Shown here piece after piece: positions 54,531-63,388 of a stretch of 64,000 nucleotides of DNA (its first letter is position 1; every line of letters begins with the position of its first letter). The stretch comes from Paraburkholderia sp041321145. Lineage in GTDB: Bacteria; Pseudomonadota; Gammaproteobacteria; Burkholderiales; Burkholderiaceae. Location: positions 434,001 to 498,000 of the forward strand of contig NZ_JBGGWA010000001.1 in NCBI RefSeq assembly GCF_041321145.1. The letters are read 5' to 3'. A model generated the notes under the pieces. The model saw only the letters and a program-made list of their open reading frames with translations, made no database searches and was not told the DNA's origin. The translations under genes were made by a program, and so were the position numbers.

Positions 54531-56789
54531 ATGACGAGAAATTTGAAACTACTCGGGGTTGCGGCAGCAACAGTGTTGGCATCATTCGGTGCGGAAAACT
54601 CGCAGGCTCAGGCAAGCACCATCACCGTCGCAGGCCTGCAATACAAGTTGTGCGGACAAGAGGGTGGCAACTGCAATTTCCTCGGAACAGGGTCGGTGGT
54701 GTTCGGTGCGGTTCCCCCCAACGCGCCGTCGGCCATGTTGTCAACGCCGCGTACGTTTAGCAACGGTGTCGGTTGTTATGTCGGCGCGGTTTCGCAGACA
54801 GATCCCGCATACGGCTACGGCAAGTCATGCTGGGTGAGGGCGGTTGCCGCCAGCCCGACGCCGGCACCGACGCCAACACCAGCGCCAACGCCAACGCCAA
54901 CGCCAACGCCAACGCCAACGCCAGCACCGGCACCGGCACCGGCACCAGCACCAGCACCAGCACCAGCACCAGCGCCAGCACCAGCACCAGCACCAACCCC
55001 AACTCCCGGCAGTTCGACCCTCTCGTGCGGCACACCGACGCACGCAGCTGGCGGAACGTCCAACGGATTAATCAGCGCCGACACCCCCACCACCGACGGC
55101 TTGCGCATTTTCCAGAACAAGGCGTCGTTCAAGCTCGCGATTACGACGAACGCACGGAGCGCGGATACGGTCATCTGGTCTGTAGCGGACTCGAATGGCG
55201 CGATCAAGACGCAGGGAAGTTTTGCGGTTAGCGCAGGTGTGCAAACCAACACGATTCCGTGCACTTCAACGTGGTCGGGCTATGGCGCGCTAACCGCGAC
55301 GCTGCGCTCGGGCGGTGGCACCCTGCCGACGAGTGGTACGCGTCCGCAGGGCATCGCGACTTTTGGCGTGTTGCCGAACCTGACTTCGGTTCTGGGCACC
55401 GTAACGTATGCCCATCAGGATCAGCACCGCTTCGGCATGCAGGGCTTCAACGGCAACATCGCGGCGCTGCATGATCTGGGAATCTCGTGGACCATCGACG
55501 ACCGTGAGGTATCGGCTATGGAACCCAACGGTCCGAACACGTACACGCCGAGCGTGAATGACCTCGATCCGTTCTATAAGGCGAATCCCGATCAGATGCG
55601 CATCGTGCGTCTCGATGGACTGCCTGCCTGGGATTCGAAGACGGGCCAGTTCAACGACAGCTACTATGCGCCGTCGAACATGCCGGAATTCCAGAGCTTC
55701 ATGGCCAAGGTCGGTACCGATACAAGCCTGATCCGCGCTGCAAACTACCCGAAGCAGCAAAGCAACTACTATCAGGTGACATGGGAGCCGAGCCTCGGCT
55801 GGTCGGATAGCGACGCGAATTTCGTCGCCATGTACAAGGCCGCTTACCAGGGCATTCACTCGACCGATCCGAATGCAGTCGTGATGGGAACCGGCAACCC
55901 GTTCGCCGCGAATTGCGACACCTGCACAACCGGCTATCTGCAGAAGTTTGGTGCGCTGGGCCTGTGGAATTACATCGATGCTGTCTCGACGCATGGCTAC
56001 TGGAATGCAGGCACCTATCCGTCCCATCCGCCGGAACTGCAGGACTCGGATCCGGATACGGCAAATCAGGCTAACGCGCTCGACAACCAGATGGCGCAGT
56101 TGCGTTCGATGATGCAGGCGGGCAAGCCGAACATGAAGCTCTTCTTCACCGAAGCAGGCGTGAGCTACGATCCGGGTATTAACTACGGCGCAACGGGGCC
56201 GTCGCAGAACCAGTTGTTCGCTCATGCGGCGGTCGGCGTACGGGCACACATCATTGTGCTCGGCGGCGGCGCGCAGATGACGACGCTTTTCTACGGTCCC
56301 GACTATCCGGGCGAAGTGGGATATGGCACGTTCTTCGATCTGAATGACGCACAAGGCGCGTACGGCGCAACGAACCTCTCGCCGAAACCCGAAGCAATGG
56401 TCTTCGCCACGATGACACGTGTTTTGGACGGAACCAATACATTGGGCCGGGTCAAGGGTGCGCCGTCCGGAACCTTTGCTTATGCGTTCCAGCAACTCGG
56501 CAACGGCAAGGTGGTGACCGCCGCGTGGGCGCACAGTAACGCACAGTGGCCTGCGAGCAATGGTCTTTATAGCCAGACATACTCGACTAGCTATTCGCTT
56601 CAGGTCGACGGCGCGGGTACGTCGGGCAATGTGACGAAGATCGATGGATACGGCAATACCAGCACGCTTGCCTATACCAACGGCAAAGTGACGCTGACCC
56701 TCACCGAGGTGCCGCAGTACATCGTGTCCAACAACGCGACGGTTGCCAAGTCCAATGCGACTGTTCCTGTCGGGTACACCGGCCAATAA
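54531..56789 (+). CDS. Secreted clan-A glycoside hydrolase-like protein with Pro/Thr/Ala linker
   Basis: 752 residues. Signal peptide (MTRNLKLLGVAAATVLASFG, cleavage near AQA-S). A small Cys-containing domain (about 28-105; CGQEGGNCNFLG, GVGCYVG, KSCWVRA) is followed by a linker of about 50 Pro/Thr/Ala residues (about 108-160), an Ig-like region, and a TIM-barrel domain from about 290. Probable catalytic pair: acid/base Glu419 in YYQVTWEPSLGW and nucleophile Glu541 in LFFTEAGVSYD, 122 residues apart, as in GH39-like and related clan-A enzymes. The barrel recalls PslG, an endoglycosidase of biofilm polysaccharide, though the assignment to a family is uncertain. It could trim or release the organism's own exopolysaccharide. 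Confidence 0.72.
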   Translation: MTRNLKLLGVAAATVLASFGAENSQAQASTITVAGLQYKLCGQEGGNCNFLGTGSVVFGAVPPNAPSAMLSTPRTFSNGVGCYVGAVSQTDPAYGYGKSCWVRAVAASPTPAPTPTPAPTPTPTPTPTPTPAPAPAPAPAPAPAPAPAPAPAPAPTPTPGSSTLSCGTPTHAAGGTSNGLISADTPTTDGLRIFQNKASFKLAITTNARSADTVIWSVADSNGAIKTQGSFAVSAGVQTNTIPCTSTWSGYGALTATLRSGGGTLPTSGTRPQGIATFGVLPNLTSVLGTVTYAHQDQHRFGMQGFNGNIAALHDLGISWTIDDREVSAMEPNGPNTYTPSVNDLDPFYKANPDQMRIVRLDGLPAWDSKTGQFNDSYYAPSNMPEFQSFMAKVGTDTSLIRAANYPKQQSNYYQVTWEPSLGWSDSDANFVAMYKAAYQGIHSTDPNAVVMGTGNPFAANCDTCTTGYLQKFGALGLWNYIDAVSTHGYWNAGTYPSHPPELQDSDPDTANQANALDNQMAQLRSMMQAGKPNMKLFFTEAGVSYDPGINYGATGPSQNQLFAHAAVGVRAHIIVLGGGAQMTTLFYGPDYPGEVGYGTFFDLNDAQGAYGATNLSPKPEAMVFATMTRVLDGTNTLGRVKGAPSGTFAYAFQQLGNGKVVTAAWAHSNAQWPASNGLYSQTYSTSYSLQVDGAGTSGNVTKIDGYGNTSTLAYTNGKVTLTLTEVPQYIVSNNATVAKSNATVPVGYTGQ
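54855..55006 (+). repeat. In-frame hexanucleotide repeat tract encoding a PT/PA linker
   Basis: Tandem six-base units, first CCAACG, then CCGGCA/CCAGCA, with few interruptions. It encodes alternating Pro-Thr then Pro-Ala. Because the unit is six bases, slippage would lengthen or shorten the linker without breaking the frame. Confidence 0.9.
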
Positions 56790-56800
56790 GCGGTAAGGAC

Positions 56801-56839
56801 TATCGACGCGTCGCCGGTGAGCGTGGCGGCGCGTCGATA
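56801..56839 (+). terminator. Strong hairpin after the glycosidase gene
   Basis: TATCGACGCGTCGCC and GGCGGCGCGTCGATA form a 15-bp stem with one mismatch around a 9-base loop, starting 11 bases after the stop codon. There is no T-run, so it may act as an mRNA-stabilising or Rho-assisted end. Confidence 0.55.
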
Positions 56840-56919
56840 ACCCGGCAGTACGCGCGTTCCGTACACCTCCTGATTGTCTCAAGCGGGTTTTGACGACGCA
56901 GCCTACCGCACTGACGCGC

Positions 56920-57213
56920 TCAGTCGAAATCGAACACGTCGAAGATCGAGCGCTTCTTTTTGTGTCCCCGATATCCCGTTCGCTGATCGTCGTACGTGCG
57001 ATTGCTTTCGTACGCGTGGTCTCGATCCCGGTGGCCATCCCGGCTCGTGCGTGTGTTAGTGAACGCGTCGAGGCTCCCGGCGTCCTGTGCAATCAGCTTG
57101 TCGAGTTCACCGCGGTCGAGCCATACGCCTCGGCAGTCCGGGCAGTAGTCGATTTCGATCGAGCGTCGCTCGGTCATCAGCAGATCAGTGGTCTTGCAAA
57201 CGGGGCATTTCAT
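56920..57213 (-). CDS. TFIIB-type zinc-ribbon protein
   Basis: 97 residues. An N-terminal zinc ribbon (MKCPVCKTTDLLM, then IEIDYCPDCRGVWLDRGELD) matches the zf-TFIIB family. The four cysteines are complete (CPVC and CPDC). The rest is Asp/Arg/Tyr-rich and ends KKKRSIFDVFDFD. Such small proteins are common in Gram-negative bacteria and of unknown function. GAGGAGCGACGAA precedes the ATG. Confidence 0.88.
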   Translation of the reverse strand: MKCPVCKTTDLLMTERRSIEIDYCPDCRGVWLDRGELDKLIAQDAGSLDAFTNTRTSRDGHRDRDHAYESNRTYDDQRTGYRGHKKKRSIFDVFDFD

Positions 57214-57349
57214 TTCGTCGCTCCTCAGTGGTACAAAAACATCGAACGCTCAACCTCGTGAGCCGCCCGATCCGGGGAAAAGCTATCTGGCTTTATTTCG
57301 TTCAAGCTCTTCGAACTATTTTTTTAATGCCCGGCTGTAACGCCGGCGA

Positions 57350-58102
57350 TCAGCCAACCGCGCGCTTCGATTTCGCCCGGCGCACGAGCATGTTCAGGGC
57401 CTCGACAAACGCGGAGAACGCCATGGCCGCGTAGATGTAAGCCTTCGGTACGTGCGAGCCGAAGCCTTCTGCGATCAGCGTCATGCCGATCACAAGCAGG
57501 AAGCTGAGTGCGAGCATGACGATGGTCGGATTACGATCAATGAAGCTCGAGAGCGGGCGAGCGGCGAACAGCATCACCAGGACCGCGGCGATCACGGCGA
57601 CAAACATGATCGGCATGTGCTCGGTCATCCCGACCGCAGTGATAATGCTGTCGACTGAAAACACGATATCCAATACCAGAATCTGGCCAATCGCGGCCCA
57701 TGCGGTCAACTGGACTGCCGTGCTCGCCTTGTTGCGTTCTTCTTCCGCGTGGACCACGTGGTGGTGAATCTCACTAGTCGCCTTCCAGACGAGGAAAAGG
57801 CCCCCGCCAAGCAGGATCAGGTCGCGCCATGAAAACCCGTGGCCAAAGAGCGTCATAGCGGGCGCGGTCAACTGCGCGATCCACGCGACCGTGCCGAGCA
57901 AGCCGAGCCGCAACACGAGCGCGAGCATGATGCCCATGCGCTGCGTGCGCGCGCGTTGTGCTTCCGGCAGCTTGTTGCTGAGGATCGAGATGAAGATCAG
58001 GTTATCGATGCCGAGCACGATCTCCATCACGACTAGCGTGAGGAGCGCAGCCCAGGCGGCGGGATCGGCAACGAGTACGAGTAGCGAGTCCATGGAGTCC
58101 AT
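57350..58102 (-). CDS. TerC family integral membrane protein
   Basis: 250 residues from the ATG at 58102; an ATG at 58093 is also possible and no strong ribosome site favours either. About seven to eight helices. TerC signatures: VVMEIVLGIDNLIFISILSN near the start and QILVLDIVFSVDSIITAVGM at mid-length, each with the conserved acidic residues thought to bind metal. Members such as Alx and MeeF export manganese or help metalate exported proteins. It is divergent from the NhaR-like regulator gene. Confidence 0.88.
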   Translation of the reverse strand: MDSMDSLLVLVADPAAWAALLTLVVMEIVLGIDNLIFISILSNKLPEAQRARTQRMGIMLALVLRLGLLGTVAWIAQLTAPAMTLFGHGFSWRDLILLGGGLFLVWKATSEIHHHVVHAEEERNKASTAVQLTAWAAIGQILVLDIVFSVDSIITAVGMTEHMPIMFVAVIAAVLVMLFAARPLSSFIDRNPTIVMLALSFLLVIGMTLIAEGFGSHVPKAYIYAAMAFSAFVEALNMLVRRAKSKRAVG

Positions 58103-58215
58103 AAGCGAATGAAAGGCGGGTAACGTTGGCGTTCCGTCATCATCGCCGTCTCCATGGTTCGGATAAATCAGTGATAATCGGAACAACATATCGTTTATTT
58201 CGAAGTGTCGCCGCC

Positions 58216-59097
58216 ATGCTCAATTACCGCCATCTCTACTATTTCTGGATCGTTGTGAAGGAGGGTGGCTTCGCGCGCGCCGCCGAGCGTCTCGACATGG
58301 CAGTCCAGACGATCAGCGCGCAGGTACGCGAGCTGGAAAAATCGATCGGGCGCCAGTTGCTGAAACCGGCAGGGCGCGGCGTCACCATGACCGAAGCCGG
58401 CGAGACGGCATTCAATCGCGCGGAGCAGATTTTTCAGATCGGTGAGGCGCTGCTGGACGAGATGCGCGAGGCGGGGGGCGAACGTGCTGCGCGGCTCGCC
58501 GTCGGGCTCTCCGACGGCATCTCAAAGCTCGCGGCGCACGCGCTGCTTGCGCCGGTGCTCGATACGCCCTCGCTCAGACTCCTGTGTCACGAGGGCGAAC
58601 ATGCGCAACTGTTGTCCGAGCTCGCGCTACACCGGCTCGATCTGGTATTGGCGTGCCAGCCCGCACCGCACAACGCGGATTTGCGTGTCGTGAGCCAGCG
58701 CCTCGTCGGCTCGCCGGTCGACTGGTATGGCCCCGCGGAGATCGTGCGCAAGGCCGCCCGTGCCGGCTTTCCGCAGTGCCTGGCCGAGCTGCCCGTTCTT
58801 CTGCCCACCGGGCACGGCGCGTTGCGCGCGCGGCTCGACCGGTGGTTCGAGGCCGAAGAGATCCGGCCGCGGATTGTCGGAGAATTTGAAGACAGCGCAC
58901 TGATGGCGGTGTTCGCTGCGCGTGGTCTCGGCGTGTTTCCGCTCGCGGAGCTGGGCGCAGAGGATGTGTCGCTGCTGCGCGGACTGCGCTGGCTCGGTCG
59001 CGCGGAAGGCGTGGTCGAAGAAATCCACGCGATTCGCTCGCGGCGCGGGCAACATCATGCGCTGGCCTCCCAGGTGGTCGCCAGCGCACGTTCCTGA
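58216..59097 (+). CDS. nhaR: LysR-type regulator of the NhaR subfamily
   Basis: 293 residues from the ATG at 58216 (MLNYRHLYYFWIVVKEGGFA). HTH of the NhaR type (AAERLDMAVQTISAQVRELE), then KPAGRGVTMTEAGETAFNRA and an effector domain (LAVGLSDGISKLAAHALLAP). In E. coli NhaR activates a sodium/proton antiporter and biofilm genes. Here no antiporter is next to it; the divergent neighbour is TerC, so TerC may be a target. The gene symbol rests on subfamily similarity only. Confidence 0.75.
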   Translation: MLNYRHLYYFWIVVKEGGFARAAERLDMAVQTISAQVRELEKSIGRQLLKPAGRGVTMTEAGETAFNRAEQIFQIGEALLDEMREAGGERAARLAVGLSDGISKLAAHALLAPVLDTPSLRLLCHEGEHAQLLSELALHRLDLVLACQPAPHNADLRVVSQRLVGSPVDWYGPAEIVRKAARAGFPQCLAELPVLLPTGHGALRARLDRWFEAEEIRPRIVGEFEDSALMAVFAARGLGVFPLAELGAEDVSLLRGLRWLGRAEGVVEEIHAIRSRRGQHHALASQVVASARS

Positions 59098-59433
59098 CCG
59101 CGCTTCGACGTCGTCACGGTTGCCTGAGCGCGCTGCTGTTGTACGGCGCAGCGCCCGGTCGTACCATTTAGCGCCCTTTTTCGGTTGCTTTAACTGATCT
59201 GAACGTTACCGCACAGACTTGCGGATCAGCCGTGAGATTCTGGTACGTTAATTTGCGCCCACCAGCGCGCTCTGGACCCCTCTCCCGGCGCAGGTTTTTG
59301 CGCACCTGCGGATGAACGATTCGGCCCGGCGAGGCAGTTACGCATGAAGTCACGGGTATTGATTGCCACCGTACGGACATCCGAAGCCAGGCATGCGAAG
59401 GTAAAGTCTGACAGATCCATCTGCGGTACTACG
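59098..59433. other. Intergenic region
   Basis: 336 bases. A short hairpin (CGCAGGT/ACCTGCG) lies near 59290-59311. An in-frame ATG at 59344 could extend the next gene, but its own start at the signal peptide is preferred. Nothing else was recognised. Confidence 0.4.
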
Positions 59434-59880
59434 ATGAAACCGTCCGTTCTCAACACGCTGACCGCCCTTACGTCGCTGGGCGTGGGATTCTCGCCCGTCC
59501 TGTGCCAGGCCTATGCGCTTGATGCGCAACTGGACTGCCACTCGAGCCCGCACGAGTTCATTGCCCCGCTTCTGCGCGACCAGTCTATCGATCCCAAGCC
59601 GATGCGCATTGAAGCGAATTCAGTCAATGCATTTCGACCGGCGCACGGTAGCAGCCTGACGGCATTCGGCTTTCATGTGTATGCCGTCTTTGGGTATGAG
59701 CAGGACGATCCCATGTTCAAACGAGGAAGCGGCCAGCCGGTTAACGCCCCGACATACGGCGTGGTCGTTACCGGTTCTGCCGCGTCCGTTGAGGCTGGCG
59801 CACGCCGGGCGGGTAGCGGTGCTGTTGTTCGCGAAGTGATTCCCCTCCTTCTCACAGCCGTCTTCTGCAACGGGCATTAA
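59434..59880 (+). CDS. Secreted hypothetical protein
   Basis: 148 residues from the ATG at 59434, which opens a signal peptide (MKPSVLNTLTALTSLGVGFS, cleavage near AYA). The mature part has HSSPHEFIAPLLRDQSIDPK, RIEANSVNAFRPAHGSSLTA and FHVYAVFGYEQDDPMFKRGS, with cysteines near both ends (DCHSS and FCNGH). No family function is recognised; it is probably periplasmic. It converges with the crotonase-fold gene. Confidence 0.65.
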   Translation: MKPSVLNTLTALTSLGVGFSPVLCQAYALDAQLDCHSSPHEFIAPLLRDQSIDPKPMRIEANSVNAFRPAHGSSLTAFGFHVYAVFGYEQDDPMFKRGSGQPVNAPTYGVVVTGSAASVEAGARRAGSGAVVREVIPLLLTAVFCNGH

Positions 59881-59953
59881 GACCGATCCTGACTTCGCTT
59901 CGCGAAGCATTCGGCTGTAATCGTTTCATCTGCGGCTCAAACATTCTTCGTTA

Positions 59954-60718
59954 TTATTTTTTCGACGAGCCCGACGTAAACGCGGCCACTGCGTCCTTGA
60001 AGTTGGGACTGCCGTACACCTCTTCGATCAGATCTTCGTCATCGAGTCGCTGTTCGACGACGATGCGGCGCAGGCTTTCCTTCACGGCCTTCTGCGTGAC
60101 CGGCGAAAGCGCCATGAGCCGTTGCGCTAGCGTATGAGCGGCTTCGTCTAGTGTGCCCTGAGAGCACACTTCATGGACATACCCGCACGCCAGGGTCTCC
60201 TGCGCCGTGAGATAGTCGGCAAGCAGCAGCATTTTCTTGACCCGCGGCACGCCGAGCGCCGTCTGTAGCCGCGCGATGTTGCGCGACGACAAGGTGTTGG
60301 AGAGCGTCTTCGCGATCGGCGCGCCAAAGCGCGAGCCCTCGCTGCAGACCCGGAAATCGCAGGCCGTCGCCAGCGCGAGACCGCCGCCCACAGCCCAGCC
60401 GTCGATCACGGCGACTGTAGGGACCGCAATGCGTTCGACCGTGTCGATGACGCGCTCGACGAAGGCCTCGTAGGCCACGCCATCCCGGCCGTCGCGGAAG
60501 TCCTTGAAATACGCGATGTCGGTGCCGGAAATGAACGACTTGCCGCCCGCGCCGCGGAACAGGATGCAGCGTACCGTGCGGTCCTGTGCACACCGAGCGA
60601 TCAGCGTCAGCAGCGACTCGTACATGTCGAGCGTCATTGCGTTGTGCCGCTCGGGGCGGTCGATCACGATCTCGGCTGCGCCCGACGGGTGGACTGTGAG
60701 TCTGATCGGCTCGCTCAT
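59954..60718 (-). CDS. Enoyl-CoA hydratase/isomerase (crotonase) family protein lacking both usual catalytic glutamates
   Basis: 254 residues with a full crotonase fold: IDRPERHNAMTLDMYESLL, the oxyanion-hole segments FRGAGGKSFISGTDI and WAVGGGLALATACD. In hydratases, glutamates sit at the CELA and PE positions; here these read LALATACD and APIAKTLSN, so both are missing. A hydration activity like that of mitochondrial crotonase is therefore unlikely; a hydrolase, isomerase or CoA-ester cleavage role is possible. Its ATG overlaps the stop of the CoA-transferase gene by 4 bases, so the pair is translationally coupled and likely acts in one acyl-CoA pathway. Confidence 0.85.
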   Translation of the reverse strand: MSEPIRLTVHPSGAAEIVIDRPERHNAMTLDMYESLLTLIARCAQDRTVRCILFRGAGGKSFISGTDIAYFKDFRDGRDGVAYEAFVERVIDTVERIAVPTVAVIDGWAVGGGLALATACDFRVCSEGSRFGAPIAKTLSNTLSSRNIARLQTALGVPRVKKMLLLADYLTAQETLACGYVHEVCSQGTLDEAAHTLAQRLMALSPVTQKAVKESLRRIVVEQRLDDEDLIEEVYGSPNFKDAVAAFTSGSSKK

Positions 60719-61881
60719 AGCGCCGTCCCGTTGATCTCGGCAAAGATCTCTTCGTTATGCTCGCCGAGCAGCGGTGGATGCCGACGCACGGTCTGCGGCG
60801 TGCCCAGCATCTTGACGGGAAAACCGATGTTTTTAACCTTGCCTTCGTTCGGATGGTCGATCTCCATGCACATGCGGCGGTGCGTGGCGTGCTCGCTTTC
60901 GAACGCTTCGGGATAGGACAGGATCGGGCCGGCCGGAATGCCTGCGGCGAGCATTGCGTCGACCCAAGCCTCGCTGTCGCGCTTGGCGAACTCTTGTTCC
61001 AGGACTTCGATCATCGCCTCGCGATTCTTCAGGCGTAGCGACACGTTTGCGTAGTCAGCATGAGTGACGAGGTCCGGGCGCTCCAGCAGTTCGCACAGCT
61101 TCGTCCATAGCTTCTGGTTGGTCGCGCCCATCACGAAGTAGCCGTCTCGCGCCTTCACGGCCTGATAAGGAGCGCTCATCTTGTTGCTCGTACCGAGCGG
61201 TGTCGGCGGCACGCCCGTGCCCCAGTATTCCGACATGTCCCAGATCGAGAAGGCCATCACCGAATCGAACAACGAGGCGTCGATGTGCTGACCCACCCCC
61301 GTCTTCTGGGCGCCGATGTAGGCCGACAGCAAGCCATAGACGGCGAACAGCGCGCAGCCGATGTCCGCCACGGGCACCCCGGCCTTGACAGGTTTTCCGC
61401 CCTTGTAGCCGGTTACGCTCATCACGCCCGACATGGCCTGTGCCATGAGATCGAAGCCTGGCCGCGACGCCCACGGTCCGCTTTGCCCGAAGCCGGAGAT
61501 ACTGACGTAGACGATCTTCGGATTGATCTCCTTGATCGACTCGTAGTCGATGCGTAGCCGCTGCACCACGCCGGGCCGGTAGTTTTCGACGATCACGTCG
61601 GCGGTCTTGGCGAGTTCATAGAAGAACTCGCGCCCTTCGTCGCTCTTGAGGTCCAGCGTCAGCGAGCGCTTGTTGCGGTTCATGTTCAGGAAGCCCATGC
61701 TGTCAGGCCCCTTCATCTTGAAGCCCATCGCGCCGCGGGTCTGATCGCCTTCGGGCGGCTCGACCTTGATCACGTCCGCGCCCATGTCGGCCAGCAGCAT
61801 GCAGGCGAACGGGCCCGCCATGACCTGGCTCACGTCCAGCACGCGGATGCCTTGCAGCGGCAGATGCTTCGATTCGGTCAT
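60715..61881 (-). CDS. CaiB/BaiF family (class III) CoA-transferase
   Basis: 388 residues from the ATG at 61881 with AGAGGAAACTCGAG upstream. Family segments: GIRVLDVSQVMAGPFACMLL, DMGADVIKVEPPEGDQTRG, VENYRPGV, the catalytic Asp in RPGFDLMAQAMSGVMSVTG, and a full C-terminal domain. It moves CoA between carboxylic acids, such as formyl-, carnitinyl- or succinyl-CoA to another acid; the donor and acceptor cannot be read. It is first in the two-gene unit and lies downstream of a LysR gene on the same strand. Confidence 0.92.
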   Translation of the reverse strand: MTESKHLPLQGIRVLDVSQVMAGPFACMLLADMGADVIKVEPPEGDQTRGAMGFKMKGPDSMGFLNMNRNKRSLTLDLKSDEGREFFYELAKTADVIVENYRPGVVQRLRIDYESIKEINPKIVYVSISGFGQSGPWASRPGFDLMAQAMSGVMSVTGYKGGKPVKAGVPVADIGCALFAVYGLLSAYIGAQKTGVGQHIDASLFDSVMAFSIWDMSEYWGTGVPPTPLGTSNKMSAPYQAVKARDGYFVMGATNQKLWTKLCELLERPDLVTHADYANVSLRLKNREAMIEVLEQEFAKRDSEAWVDAMLAAGIPAGPILSYPEAFESEHATHRRMCMEIDHPNEGKVKNIGFPVKMLGTPQTVRRHPPLLGEHNEEIFAEINGTAL

Positions 61882-61921
61882 CTCGAGTTTCCTCTGTAGA
61901 AGTAGTAGGGCGAAGCGCTTA

Positions 61922-62047
61922 ACCACGTCAGGCGTGGTCAGCCGCTTTTCGCCCTCACTCTCCGCTACCGACCGGGGTGCCGCAAGAATGCCTGGAGCAT
62001 GTCTGGTTTCGCATATCGCGAAACCGGGCGGCGCGTACCGACCGGGG
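61922..62047. promoter_or_regulatory. Inverted and direct repeats upstream of the CoA-transferase unit
   Basis: Three elements fill the 167-base gap: ACCACG-N5-CGTGGT (61922-61938), a stem GGTTTCGC/GCGAAACC (62005-62025), and two identical copies of TACCGACCGGGG at 61966 and 62036, exactly 70 bases apart. The first dyad is 16 bases long and could be a regulator site; the direct repeats may be a pair of binding sites on one helical face. Confidence 0.45.
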
Positions 62048-62048
62048 A

Positions 62049-62939
62049 TTAGCCCGGTTTGCCTAGAAGCTCGGTGACCACGTTGCGCAGGGTTTGCTCT
62101 TGAGCGTGCCCTTCAACGCAGGAGAGAACGTAGCTGCGCTGATGCCAGTCGCCGAGGAGCGCGGCTGACGCAAGTGATTCCTCGGGATGAAAACTGCGCA
62201 GGACGTCGGGCGGCATCAGACCCACGCCCAGGCCATGGCGCACCATCGCCAGCATGGTGTCGAAACCACTGACGGTGATATTGCAGGGGAACTGACGTCC
62301 GCGACTGCGGTACGCGCGTTGCACGGCGGACAAAACCGCCGAGCCCTTGCCGAGGCTCACGATGGGAAGATCGAGGATATCGTCGATGCCAACAGGATCG
62401 TCCGGAAACTGGAAATGCGGGCGGCTATACACCAGCACCAGTTCGTCCTCCTTGTACGGTGATTTCGCCAGGTCCAGGAAACCGCTCTTCTTCTCGTAGA
62501 TCCCCACGTCGATCACTTTGTCGCGCAGCAGTTGCTGCACGATCTTGCTGTTCTCCTCCACGATTTTCAAGGTGATGCCGGGATATTTGCGCTGAATGGC
62601 GGAAATCTCGCGGGCGAGGAACTGGATGACGACGGCCTTGGGCGCGCCGATGATAATGCGACCGTCGAGGCCATGCTTGAGCGCCTTGGCGTCGCCTTCG
62701 AGACGGTCGATCAGGTTGTCGATCTGCCGGATGTATTGCAGCAGCTTGGCGCCCGATTCGGTGATCTCGACGCCATGCGGCACCCGCTTGAACAGTTTGG
62801 CGCCGAGTTGCGCTTCCAGATCCGACACGCGCCGTGACGCGGCCGCTACAGCCAGACTGAGTTTGTCGGCGGCACGGGAGATGCTGCCTTCCTCAGCGAT
62901 GGCAAGGACCAGCCGGACAGTCGTCGTGTCGAATTTCAC
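62049..62939 (-). CDS. LysR family transcriptional regulator
   Basis: 296 residues from a GTG at 62939 with CTGGAGACACC before it. HTH MKFDTTTVRLVLAIAEEGSI, then AADKLSLAVAAASRRVSDLE; effector domain with IIIGAPKAVVIQFLAREISA and MVRHGLGVGLMPPDVL. It lies directly upstream of the CoA-transferase/crotonase pair on the same strand and probably controls it. Confidence 0.88.
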   Translation of the reverse strand: MKFDTTTVRLVLAIAEEGSISRAADKLSLAVAAASRRVSDLEAQLGAKLFKRVPHGVEITESGAKLLQYIRQIDNLIDRLEGDAKALKHGLDGRIIIGAPKAVVIQFLAREISAIQRKYPGITLKIVEENSKIVQQLLRDKVIDVGIYEKKSGFLDLAKSPYKEDELVLVYSRPHFQFPDDPVGIDDILDLPIVSLGKGSAVLSAVQRAYRSRGRQFPCNITVSGFDTMLAMVRHGLGVGLMPPDVLRSFHPEESLASAALLGDWHQRSYVLSCVEGHAQEQTLRNVVTELLGKPG

Positions 62940-63388
62940 GGTGTCTCCAGTTTTTCTCGAGCGATTTGGCGGCGTGGGGAAGCGCGCTGGACGGTGGATG
63001 CTCGTCCGGTGCCTCCGCGATTCCGCTCATGATATCGGTCGCGTGCAAGCGCCCGCTGAATGACAGCAACGCGCTGTTCACACCGTTAATAAACAGGAAG
63101 ACCGGATAGACCAGAAGCGCTGTGCATCCCGAGCTGAGAAGCGCCAGTGGCTTGCAGCGGGCGCAATTTATTTCCTGTTGCGGGCGTGGTCCTGGACGCT
63201 TGTCGGGATGCAAGGCATTGGCGAGCGTCACTCGCCATGATATCGATTGTCAAAAAAAGTGGCCGTCGTCGGCATTCCAATCGAGATTGCTGAGTAAATC
63301 TGCGATCCTTTCAACGGGGAGGCTGCTAGATGGAGTAACGTATTGGGCACTCTATATTTCGCTAGGTACATCGAGTTTTGAGGCGCTT
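62940..63388. other. Intergenic region
   Basis: 449 bases between the LysR gene and the KfrA-like gene, which diverge. Frames of up to about 110 codons exist on the minus strand but show no family and no ribosome site. The GC level falls toward 63240-63380, consistent with promoters. Confidence 0.4.

Noticed and set aside
54855..55006. CRISPR-like or minisatellite array
   Set aside because: The units are six bases, in frame with a gene and without spacers; it is a coding microsatellite.
55290..57092. A 600-codon open frame antisense to the glycosidase gene
   Set aside because: It is made of the complement of a strongly coding GC-rich gene, has no recognisable motifs and no ribosome site, and runs through the intergenic hairpin and the zinc-ribbon gene.
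57311..57349. Terminator after the terC gene (run of T next to a GC stem)
   Set aside because: The T-run is on the wrong side of the stem for the minus-strand transcript, and the stem is only 5 bp.
59897..59908. GCTTCGCGAAGC palindrome after the secreted hypothetical gene
   Set aside because: Short GC-rich palindromes are frequent by chance here and no T-run or repeated copies support a function.
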